A stretch of 5,443 nt of DNA from an uncultured Bacteroidota bacterium. Lineage in GTDB: Bacteria; Bacteroidota; Bacteroidia; NS11-12g; UBA955. Positions within the stretch are counted from its first letter, which is position 1, and every line of letters begins with the position of its first letter. A model generated the notes under the pieces. That model saw only the letters and a list, made by a program, of their open reading frames with translations. It was not told the DNA's origin and ran no database searches. The DNA lies in contig CAJBKH010000347.1 of the NCBI GenBank assembly GCA_903953615.1, positions 1 to 5,443 of the forward strand. The letters are read 5' to 3'. Positions 1 to 5,443 of this stretch are shown here, in pieces. The translations under genes and the position numbers were made by a program.

Positions 1-1
1 A

Positions 2-499
2 CAAGCTGATATCCTTTCTCTTACAATGAAAATTGAAAAGGAATATCCAGAACTCTCCAAGTACATTATTGAGATGCCGCATAAAATTCCGACTATGAAT
101 ACTGTTCAAATTGGCACCAAAAATTTCGAAGATTATTACAACTCACTATTTAATTTATATACTGAATATGCCAATTCACAAGCTACTAAAATGGCCAATG
201 GCAATCAGGACCTAAAGGCTTTTCCTGGCTATCCCATTTATCCAGCAGCTGAAGATATTTATAGTAAAAGTAAAAAGGAAGGCAACATAGATCCTGAAGC
301 ACCTACCACCTTTAAATCGCCCGTTGAAGTGGGACATGCACCCAATGAAAAGGATTTTGATTTCGACCATTCGGGTGATGATTTGGATGTACCCGGTGCC
401 GAACTAGACAATGAACAAGAAAGCATAGGCAGCGAGGATGAAGAGAACAATTACTACAGCTTGGGTGGCGACGACCATAATGACTTGGATGAAGAATAG
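2..499 (+). CDS. Hypothetical protein with acidic C-terminal tail, 5' end beyond the window
   Basis: I do not recognise a named family. The frame is open from the left edge: eight codons (QADILSLT) precede the first ATG at 26, and they read naturally into the following helical segment (KIEKEYPELSKYIIEMP). No ribosome binding site precedes the ATG at 26, so the gene probably starts left of the window and 26 is an internal Met. The visible part has an amphipathic helical N-terminal half (roughly the first 60 residues after Met26) and a Pro-rich linker. The tail is strongly acidic, with about 21 Asp or Glu in the last 54 residues, ending DDHNDLDEE. There are no Cys residues, membrane segments or signal peptide in view, so it is probably cytoplasmic. 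The acidic tail could be disordered and bind a basic partner, but that is inference. It ends TAG and converges on the serine hydrolase gene. Confidence 0.75.
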   Translation, partial: QADILSLTMKIEKEYPELSKYIIEMPHKIPTMNTVQIGTKNFEDYYNSLFNLYTEYANSQATKMANGNQDLKAFPGYPIYPAAEDIYSKSKKEGNIDPEAPTTFKSPVEVGHAPNEKDFDFDHSGDDLDVPGAELDNEQESIGSEDEENNYYSLGGDDHNDLDEE

Positions 500-515
500 C
501 GAAGCGTAGGCAGTA

Positions 516-604
516 TGCAGCTCTTCGACTCCCGATAGCTATCGGGACAGGGTGACAGGCTGTAAGCATTTGGCAGCGCTGTTGAGATGCGATGGAGAGC
601 TGCA
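516..604. repeat. Nested inverted repeat in the convergent intergenic gap
   Basis: The 9-mer TGCAGCTCT at 516-524 is matched by its exact reverse complement AGAGCTGCA at 596-604. Between these arms lie the 18-bp perfect palindrome at 530-547, an interrupted short palindrome ACAGGCTGT at 555-563, and CAGCGCTG at 574-581. The block fills nearly all of the 110-bp gap between two convergent genes. It could be a compound terminator or a small repetitive intergenic element. It does not carry the end motifs of the two large repeats further right, so I treat it as a different element. Confidence 0.55.
530..547. terminator. Perfect palindrome, likely bidirectional terminator hairpin
   Basis: TCCCGATAGCTATCGGGA is a perfect 18-bp palindrome. 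It lies 31 bp past the stop of the left plus-strand gene and 63 bp past the stop of the minus-strand serine hydrolase, which is where a shared terminator for convergent genes would sit. No clear T-run follows on either side, so a classical intrinsic terminator is not proven. From memory, palindromes of this CCCGATAGCTATCGGG type are common between genes in Bacteroidota, so it may be one copy of a dispersed repeat that also stops transcription. Confidence 0.55.
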
Positions 605-609
605 AGAAT

Positions 610-1758
610 TTAATGCTTCTTGTCCGTATATTTCGAGAGTGAAACAAAAAATTCGGACCAGTCGATGTTGCCATTGTTTTTGCCCATTCTTACGATGATA
701 ACATGGCGTTTGGGATCGACATACACATATTGACCTAATATGCCTTCCGCCATAAAATCGCCATCGGTTGTTGGCAGCCACCATTGGTATTTGTAATAAT
801 TAACACCGCCTTCGGTTACATCGATTGTGGTAGAGGCTTGCACCCATTTTTCGGAGACGATTTGTTTCCCATTCCATTTCCCTTTGTTTAAAAATAAACG
901 GCCAATTTTAGCAAAATCTCTGGCGCGAGCATTCACACAGCAAAAGGTTTTTTCTATGCCATTCTTTTTCTTATCGATGCTCCACGAGCCATCGTATTCC
1001 ATCTCCAGTGGCGTCCATAATTTTTCTTGAAAATATTGGGTAACCGTTTTTGTTTTCAAGGCCCGCTCTAAAATTAAACCTAACAATTGCGTATTGCCAC
1101 TCACATATTCGAATTGTTGGCCAGGCGCTCTTTTTAATTTCAATTGACTTACTTCACGCTTCAAATTTCTGCCGTAATAAAACGATGCTGCATCGCCAAA
1201 AGGATTCATGTAACTCTCATTAAAATCGAGTCCTGAGGTCATTTGCAACACATGTTTAATGCTTACTTTTTCAAAACCATTTTGCTTTAATTCTGGGATA
1301 TAAGTAATGATGGGTTCATCAACAGATTTTATAAAACCATCGTCGATTGCACAACCAATTAAAATAGAGGTAATGGATTTGGCCATCGAAAAAGAAGGGA
1401 TGATGCTTTCTGCTTTGTACTTGCTAAAATATTTTTCATACTGAATGGTATCATTTTTTATAATCAAGAAGGCAACTGTTTTATTGTCCTCTAATACCTT
1501 ATCGAATGCCACACGCTCTTCCTTGTTTCCCACCTTCAAAGTCTTTGGATACAAACCGCTATCGGTAGAAAAGAACTTGAACTTGGTTGAACTGCTATGC
1601 AAAAGACGCGAAGGAAATTTTTTATAATCTTTGATTTCTGCAAAATTATAAACCACAAATCGCCCCAATTTGCAAGCCGACAAAACGATTGAGAGCATGA
1701 TTACAATAACCATTGTACGATCTATAAAAGTTGTATGTTTGATTCCGATTTTTTTCAT
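610..1758 (-). CDS. Lipoprotein serine hydrolase, class C beta-lactamase / 6-aminohexanoate-dimer hydrolase type
   Basis: This 382-residue protein has the class C beta-lactamase fold family signature (Pfam Beta-lactamase, PF00144). The nucleophile motif SxxK is S124-M-A-K127, inside PSFSMAKSITS. The second motif is Y218-V-S-G-N222, with Tyr218 the likely general base. A late GILGQYVYVDP segment (339-349) stands where the KTG-like strand falls in NylB-like enzymes. The block RDFAKIGRLFLNKGKWNGKQI (280-300) is typical of this subfamily. The N-terminus has basic residues, a hydrophobic stretch (16-28) and the lipobox LSAC, with Cys29 as the lipidation site, so the mature protein is membrane-anchored. 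The residues after Cys29 (KLGRF) lack an acidic surface-export signal, which favours a periplasm-facing position. The family hydrolyses amide or ester bonds; the substrate cannot be told here, and a true antibiotic beta-lactamase is less likely. ATG 1758 is kept because starting at Met16 would drop the basic n-region. It has its own promoter. Confidence 0.9.
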   Translation of the reverse strand: MKKIGIKHTTFIDRTMVIVIMLSIVLSACKLGRFVVYNFAEIKDYKKFPSRLLHSSSTKFKFFSTDSGLYPKTLKVGNKEERVAFDKVLEDNKTVAFLIIKNDTIQYEKYFSKYKAESIIPSFSMAKSITSILIGCAIDDGFIKSVDEPIITYIPELKQNGFEKVSIKHVLQMTSGLDFNESYMNPFGDAASFYYGRNLKREVSQLKLKRAPGQQFEYVSGNTQLLGLILERALKTKTVTQYFQEKLWTPLEMEYDGSWSIDKKKNGIEKTFCCVNARARDFAKIGRLFLNKGKWNGKQIVSEKWVQASTTIDVTEGGVNYYKYQWWLPTTDGDFMAEGILGQYVYVDPKRHVIIVRMGKNNGNIDWSEFFVSLSKYTDKKH

Positions 1759-1821
1759 TTGAAATTTTCTAATATTTGCCCTCTCCTATTTGTCTCCTCA
1801 CTTGTAAGTTGGGCAAGTGTT

Positions 1822-1851
1822 CAAATGTATTGAATTATAGGATTGATACAA
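1822..1851 (-). promoter_or_regulatory. Bacteroidota-type promoter for the serine hydrolase
   Basis: Read on the minus strand, a -33 TTG (1851-1849) is followed by exactly 19 nt and then TACATTTG (1829-1822). This fits the Bacteroidota housekeeping promoter TTG-N17-23-TAnnTTTG. Transcription would start near 1815, giving a leader of roughly 55 to 60 nt before the ATG at 1758. The leader contains a purine-rich GGAGAGGG, but it lies over 20 nt before the ATG, too far for a normal ribosome binding site. The bases next to the ATG are A/T-rich, as is common in this phylum. Confidence 0.7.
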
Positions 1852-1894
1852 AAAGAAAATAGAAGGGTAAAATATTTAGGGTAATGGATTTTTG

Positions 1895-2026
1895 AAATAA
1901 CGTTTTGCAGCTACAAGAAGTTGGCGACTTCGGAGACGAAAACTGTCTGCCACCACAGAACTTGATACGAAGCACAAATGCTTATGTAACCACTGAACCG
2001 CCAATTTCTTGTAGGTGCTGTTATAG
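1895..2026 (-). repeat. Structured attC-like repeat, copy 1
   Basis: This element follows the stop of the large secreted-protein gene by 6 nt. On the plus strand its core runs from ATAACGTTTTGCAGCT (1897-1912) to AGGTGCTGTTA (2013-2023). These ends are identical in copy 2. Arm 1907-1926 pairs with arm 1999-2018: 18 of 20 Watson-Crick pairs, one G-T, and one G-G mismatch at the fourth pair. Outside the arms, TAAC and GTTA can pair, separated from the stem by 5 nt (GTTTT) on one side and 1 nt (T) on the other. The 72-nt loop holds a small TTCG-GAGA-CGAA hairpin (1929-1940) and TCTGCCACCAC. The layout resembles an integron attC site. However, the end boxes (GTTATTT and CTATAAC on the minus strand) do not match GTTRRRY/RYYYAAC exactly. 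A TA-flanked MITE is the main alternative. The strand is inferred from gene direction. Confidence 0.7.
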
Positions 2027-5000
2027 CTGGTTTTACTCACTCTTAATTACTTTGAATGATTGTAACTTTAATCCATCACTAACTATTACAATGTACAATC
2101 CTATTGGCAAAGATTGTGTATTTATTCTGTTTATTCCTTCAATTAAATTTTGAGAAAAGCACAACTTGCCAGTAACATCAAATAAGTCAAGTTGAGTATT
2201 TGGACTGTAGTTTTTAGTGATATCAATGATTAAGTCTTCATTTCCAATTGGATTTGGATATATCGCTATACTTGAAAACTTTAACGAGAATATACCTGAA
2301 GTTTGGCTTTTCGATTCATAAGCTCCAATGTCATAAGCATTTTCGTTTTTTATTGTATTGCCCCAATAATCTCGGATGCCCATATTAATACCAAAAAGTG
2401 TTTGCAAGTCTAACCCTGCATTTCTGCATGGAGACATTTGAGAAAAATGAAATGCATTCAAAGAATCTGTTGGTTTTGGATAAACCGTTAATGGACTTTT
2501 ATTGGTGTTAATTAAAATTGGATCTACGAATAAACCAGTGTTATTGCTGCCATTTTTTTCACAATAGGAACCAGCACTTCTAAAGTCTGTTAATGAAGTG
2601 TATTTGCTGCCGTATGTTATTGAAAAAGGTTCTCCGTTTGTATAATATAAATTGCCGATAAACTTAGGTGTTTGAGCTACAAAAGTGTTTGGAACAGTTA
2701 CCAAAGGTAGTCCACCAGTAGTGTAAAAAATATTGTTATAGCATTCCACACCTGACATATTTGTTCCATAATCTGTCATTTGAAAAGCACCAAAAGTTGA
2801 GTATTTGTTTTTGGAAGATGGACTTACATAAATGGTATTGTTGTAAAGTTTTAGTCCATTCCATGTGGTGCTAGGTGCTGTAAATAATGTTACTGCTGAA
2901 TTATTGGTTTTGGCATCGTTTGCACTTATACAGTACCTAACTGCATTATTGCCCCATGCTCTAGCGCCCGTAAAATTCCCCAACAGGTAACCTGCACCAT
3001 CATTGTCATGAGAATAGCAATATTGGATTATAGAATTTGTAACACCACCGTCCAAGTCAAAACCTAAACCATCACAACCGGTTGAAGTTCCTGATGAATT
3101 GTGGTGGCTTTCGCAATATTGTATGGTTACAGCATTGGCCGACCATACCCAAATTCCTCCCGGACCGCCACAAGCTGTATTGGCTGTTCCGGTATTGTAC
3201 GCGACACAGCGTTCAATTAGACTAGAATCTAATTGCGATAAAACTATTCCACTTCCTTTGTGTGTAGAAGACGCATACCCTGTTATGTTATACACTTCTG
3301 TATTTCTTATAATAAATTTTTTATGATGATAAAAATTAGTGGTTTGCACATCGTACCCAAATGATACGATGCCATTTTCTCGACAATCGTGAACTTTGCA
3401 TTGATCAATGATTACATCTTTATAACCTGCTTTTACATTAGCATCCCAGTTGGAATAGAAACGAATTCCGCAATAACCAAAACCACTTACTTCACAGTTT
3501 TTTATTTGTATGTTGCTTAAATATCCAGCTTGATTGCTTGTAAAAAACAACATGCCATCAATGTCTTTTTGGGTTCCATTTCCAGGTCCCAAAAATTTAA
3601 GATTACTGATTTGAAATCCTTGAGTATTGGTGGCTTTAAATCCACATTTAGTTGTTAGGTTAGTGTTTATGGTTGCTTGGCCTGACCCATAAGTAGTAAT
3701 GATAATTGGCTTTGTAGCTGAATTTCCATCGTTGTTGTCAAATTCAATATTACCTATAAATGTTTTCCCACCTTCGAAAACGATTGTATCACCTGCGTTA
3801 AAATTCTTGGCATTGATTTTATCCAAGCTTGTCCATGCATTCGCTATACTCAATCCGTCGGTATTGTTGCCTGTTGTATTTACATAATATTTTTTAGCCG
3901 TTTTATTCATTGTACTGCCATCGTTAAACAATTCGGCTAAGCCTTGCGCGTACCATCGGGCTAAATAATCGTTAGGATGCAGTGAATTGGAATGACAATG
4001 TGTTGCGCCTTTTCTTTTATAAATGGTATCGCTTAAAGTGGTCATGTCAAAAACTGCAATGCCTGTGGTTTCCAAACTTTTGAGTTGAGATAAGAATCCA
4101 TACATCAACACATCGCCATTAGATGGAGCCCCCTGCGAATTCACATCCGGCAACATATTGCCTAAGAGAATAAACTCAGTATTGGGGTTAGCCGTTTTTA
4201 TTTTATTGATACACGATTGCATACTTGCTTTAAAAGCTGCATTTGAGGTTGTTCCCCAAATGTCATTCATTCCCATGTCTAACATAACTAAATCAGGAAC
4301 ATTTGGCACAACCATACTCTCGCAATATTGATCTATCCAAGCTACCATTTTACCTCCACAAGAACCGTTAATCATGGTAATATCGGAACCAAATCTTGCT
4401 TCCAAAGCATTTTCCAATAAATCTACATAACTATGCATATAAGGTGCAGTTGGAGTAAAATTTTTATCATCACCGGCAAATCCACTTACATTAAGACCAG
4501 CCGTAATACTCATACCATAAGCCTGAATTTTAACAGCTTGACCTGCTTTTAATTTAGTCATGGTTTTAGGTAATTTATCGCCTTTGTATCCTAGCAATGA
4601 TGAGCCATTCCAATTGGTTCTGTCTGGAATGTAACTAACACAAGTCCAAGAAGTGGCTTTGGTATTCATCAAACCATTGGGCTGTCCATTTCCCTTTTTT
4701 CCAGCTACAATTGAAACAGAAGAAGAAACTTTTGCTGTTAGTTGTTTGATTACATTCCCTGTAACAGAAAAATCAGTATTTTGAATAAATGATTGAGAAA
4801 AATCATAGTTGGTAACCGAAATAATTTTAGAGGGTTTAAACATTAGGTTTGCTGTGGTATTTACCCCCTTTAAAAGCACCAGCTCATTGTAAATGGTATC
4901 TGATTTCCAGAATGGTTGCAGGTATTGTCCCATATTAAGGGTTGGTGCGTTGTTGCTGTAGTTAGGAAATTCATAGTATCCGCCATTGCTTGGTGTTACA

Positions 5001-5246
5001 ACAACCCAAGCTGTTTTTGCAGGAGTGGCTGACCATCCTGCTTCAGCGGCATCTACTGAAAGTAGTAGGTTGTCGTTTATGTCATAAAATTTGCAGCTTC
5101 CACCTGCATAATAAATGATATTCGGTTTTGCCGCCACTGCCCCAGATGGTGGTTGGGCTTTCACATTTGCTATAATTAAAAACGTTGTCAGAGTTTGTAT
5201 TATAAATTTTGTCATTGTAATAATGTTGGTTTAAAATCGGCTATAA
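1901..5246 (-). mobile_element. Candidate 3.3-kb gene cassette carrying the T9SS esterase gene
   Basis: If the two repeats act like attC sites and are cut after the G of GTT, the unit between equivalent points would be 5246 down to 1901: a 25-nt leader, one large gene, and repeat copy 1 at its 3' end. Single gene, same direction, short leader, no own promoter visible, and stop 6 nt from the repeat are all cassette-like traits. The inner ends are complementary over 8 nt (GCTATAAC at 5240-5247 and GTTATAGC at 2020-2027), so a circular form would have a better-paired site than the linear one. At over 3 kb it would be unusually long for a cassette. No integrase is in the window, so mobility is inference only. 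Confidence 0.4.
2033..5215 (-). CDS. Secreted SGNH/GDSL esterase-like and parallel beta-helix protein with T9SS sorting domain
   Basis: The order along 1060 residues is: signal peptide 1-20 (cut after VKA, before QPPSG); a beta-rich region about 30-220; an SGNH hydrolase domain about 228-432; a right-handed parallel beta-helix about 442-930; an RDYWG...DIGAYE anchor-type motif (948-967); and a C-terminal T9SS type A sorting domain about 983-1060 (IAIYPNP, LFDVTGK, LPIGLYIV). In the SGNH domain the four blocks are visible: Ser236 in YGMSITAG, Gly284 in INGSCGG, Asn317 in GMND, and His413 in SLHPND. The usual Asp of GDS is Met235, and the usual Asp three before His is Asn410. SGNH enzymes of this kind often remove acetyl groups from polysaccharides. 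The beta-helix suggests glycan binding or a lyase/hydrolase, but I could not place its active site. The protein is likely exported and surface-bound. ATG 5215 gives a clean signal peptide. The stop lies 6 nt from repeat copy 1. Confidence 0.9.
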   Translation of the reverse strand: MTKFIIQTLTTFLIIANVKAQPPSGAVAAKPNIIYYAGGSCKFYDINDNLLLSVDAAEAGWSATPAKTAWVVVTPSNGGYYEFPNYSNNAPTLNMGQYLQPFWKSDTIYNELVLLKGVNTTANLMFKPSKIISVTNYDFSQSFIQNTDFSVTGNVIKQLTAKVSSSVSIVAGKKGNGQPNGLMNTKATSWTCVSYIPDRTNWNGSSLLGYKGDKLPKTMTKLKAGQAVKIQAYGMSITAGLNVSGFAGDDKNFTPTAPYMHSYVDLLENALEARFGSDITMINGSCGGKMVAWIDQYCESMVVPNVPDLVMLDMGMNDIWGTTSNAAFKASMQSCINKIKTANPNTEFILLGNMLPDVNSQGAPSNGDVLMYGFLSQLKSLETTGIAVFDMTTLSDTIYKRKGATHCHSNSLHPNDYLARWYAQGLAELFNDGSTMNKTAKKYYVNTTGNNTDGLSIANAWTSLDKINAKNFNAGDTIVFEGGKTFIGNIEFDNNDGNSATKPIIITTYGSGQATINTNLTTKCGFKATNTQGFQISNLKFLGPGNGTQKDIDGMLFFTSNQAGYLSNIQIKNCEVSGFGYCGIRFYSNWDANVKAGYKDVIIDQCKVHDCRENGIVSFGYDVQTTNFYHHKKFIIRNTEVYNITGYASSTHKGSGIVLSQLDSSLIERCVAYNTGTANTACGGPGGIWVWSANAVTIQYCESHHNSSGTSTGCDGLGFDLDGGVTNSIIQYCYSHDNDGAGYLLGNFTGARAWGNNAVRYCISANDAKTNNSAVTLFTAPSTTWNGLKLYNNTIYVSPSSKNKYSTFGAFQMTDYGTNMSGVECYNNIFYTTGGLPLVTVPNTFVAQTPKFIGNLYYTNGEPFSITYGSKYTSLTDFRSAGSYCEKNGSNNTGLFVDPILINTNKSPLTVYPKPTDSLNAFHFSQMSPCRNAGLDLQTLFGINMGIRDYWGNTIKNENAYDIGAYESKSQTSGIFSLKFSSIAIYPNPIGNEDLIIDITKNYSPNTQLDLFDVTGKLCFSQNLIEGINRINTQSLPIGLYIVIVSDGLKLQSFKVIKSE

Positions 5247-5373
5247 CGTTTTGCAGCTTGCCGAAGGCGGGGATTTCGAAGCACAGACCTTTCAAGCTAG
5301 CACTAATGTTCATTCGGAGCCGAAAAGTTTCTGCCACCACGAACGCCCCGCTTATGGCAAGGTGCTGTTAGTG
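5241..5373 (-). repeat. Structured attC-like repeat, copy 2
   Basis: This is the same element type as at 1895-2026, in the same orientation and almost the same length (128 against 127 bp between conserved ends). It has the same ATAACGTTTTGCAGCT (5243-5258) and AGGTGCTGTTA (5360-5370) ends. Arm 5253-5272 pairs with 5346-5365: 16 Watson-Crick pairs, two G-T, and two mismatches, one of them a G-G at the fourth pair as in copy 1. The GTTTT/T lopsided loop is also kept. The stem sequence differs from copy 1 but remains paired. The loop shares a 28-nt block with copy 1, placed on the opposite side of the loop. The stop codon of the right-hand gene lies inside its GTTA end, and the start codon of the large gene is 25 nt beyond its other end. 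Confidence 0.7.
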
Positions 5374-5443
5374 GTAGTTTTTTATTTTCTCTCCAATATA
5401 ATTTAGTGCTTTGTCGTATGTTTCAATTCCGTGTCCTACGTTG
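5368..5443 (-). CDS. C-terminal end of an unidentified protein, start beyond the window
   Basis: The minus strand reads without a stop from the right edge for 24 codons, beginning NVGHGIETYDKAL and ending IKNYH, then TAA at 5370-5368. The composition (basic and amphipathic, IGEKIKNYH) looks like a real C-terminal helix, but it is too short to identify. Its stop codon lies within the CACTAAC end box of repeat copy 2. That is the same gene-then-repeat order as the large gene and copy 1, and it suggests an upstream member of a cassette-like series. Coding status rests on this context and the shortness of the open stretch limits confidence. Confidence 0.55.
   Translation of the reverse strand, partial: NVGHGIETYDKALNYIGEKIKNYH

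Noticed and set aside
312..784. Minus-strand open frames at 312-674 and 539-784
   Set aside because: They overlap the acidic-protein gene and the end of the serine hydrolase in other frames, span the palindromic gap, and have compositions (many His, Arg, Cys, Ser) typical of shadow frames.
610..1758. Naming the serine hydrolase an antibiotic-resistance beta-lactamase (AmpC)
   Set aside because: It has the SxxK motif, but its YVSGN and GILGQ regions resemble NylB-type or esterase-like members, it is a lipoprotein, and there is no AmpR-type regulator beside it.
1801..1817. CTTG...CAAG inverted repeat in the serine hydrolase leader as an operator
   Set aside because: The arms are only 4 bp and could easily arise by chance.
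1895..2026. Repeat copies as ordinary MITEs with TA target duplications
   Set aside because: TA flanks both ends, so this cannot be excluded. However, MITE ends are conserved in sequence across copies, whereas these stems change with compensation, and both copies sit exactly at gene 3' ends. I kept it as the second explanation.
1905..2153. Plus-strand open frame of 82 codons across repeat copy 1
   Set aside because: It runs through the hairpin repeat and into the antisense of the large gene, has no recognisable protein character, and its open state is explained by the repeat and by the codon use of the opposite strand.
3099..3887. Short plus-strand open frames at 3099-3326 and 3699-3887
   Set aside because: Both are antisense to well-supported beta-helix coding sequence and show no start signal or family features.
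1895..5373. Calling the repeats true integron attC sites outright
   Set aside because: The minus-strand end boxes (GTTATTT, GTTATAG, CTATAAC, CACTAAC) do not fit GTTRRRY/RYYYAAC, one spacer is only 1 nt instead of 5-6, and no integrase or attI is visible.

Overview
The window looks like chromosomal DNA of a Bacteroidota bacterium. It is AT-rich, the large secreted protein ends in a type IX secretion (Por) sorting domain, one promoter matches the Bacteroidota TTG-N19-TAnnTTTG pattern, and neither complete gene has a good Shine-Dalgarno sequence next to its start. I cannot name the genus; a Chitinophagia or Sphingobacteriia-like relative is only a guess.

Layout. (1) 2-499, plus strand: the 3' part of a small gene of unknown function with a very acidic tail, open to the left edge. 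(2) 500-609: a convergent intergenic gap with an 18-bp perfect palindrome nested in a wider inverted repeat, a likely two-way terminator. (3) 610-1758, minus strand: a lipoprotein serine hydrolase of the class C beta-lactamase / 6-aminohexanoate-dimer hydrolase type, with its own promoter at 1822-1851. (4) 1895-2026: a structured repeat, copy 1. (5) 2033-5215, minus strand: a 1060-residue secreted protein with an SGNH/GDSL esterase-like domain, a parallel beta-helix and a T9SS sorting domain. (6) 5241-5373: a second structured repeat, copy 2, in the same orientation. (7) 5368-5443, minus strand: the last 24 codons of another gene, whose stop codon lies inside repeat copy 2.

The main result is the pair of repeats that exactly bracket the large secreted-protein gene. 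Both are about 127 bp, begin ATAACGTTTTGCAGCT and end AGGTGCTGTTA. Each can fold into a long hairpin whose 20-nt arms differ in sequence between the copies but stay paired. Both keep the same G-G mismatch and the same lopsided internal loop next to the GTTA/TAAC ends. The gene before each repeat stops inside it or 6 nt from it, and the gene after copy 2 starts 25 nt beyond it with no visible promoter. The inner ends of the two copies are complementary over 8 nt. This resembles an integron gene-cassette array with attC-like sites, but the terminal boxes and spacers do not match the classical attC pattern and no integrase is in view. I therefore call it a candidate cassette system, probably near the end of an array that continues to the right. 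The serine hydrolase, with its own promoter, looks like ordinary chromosome next to it.

Functionally, the large protein is probably exported by T9SS and acts on polysaccharide outside the cell. The serine hydrolase is a membrane-anchored enzyme of unknown substrate. Nothing in the sequence shows that the two work together.
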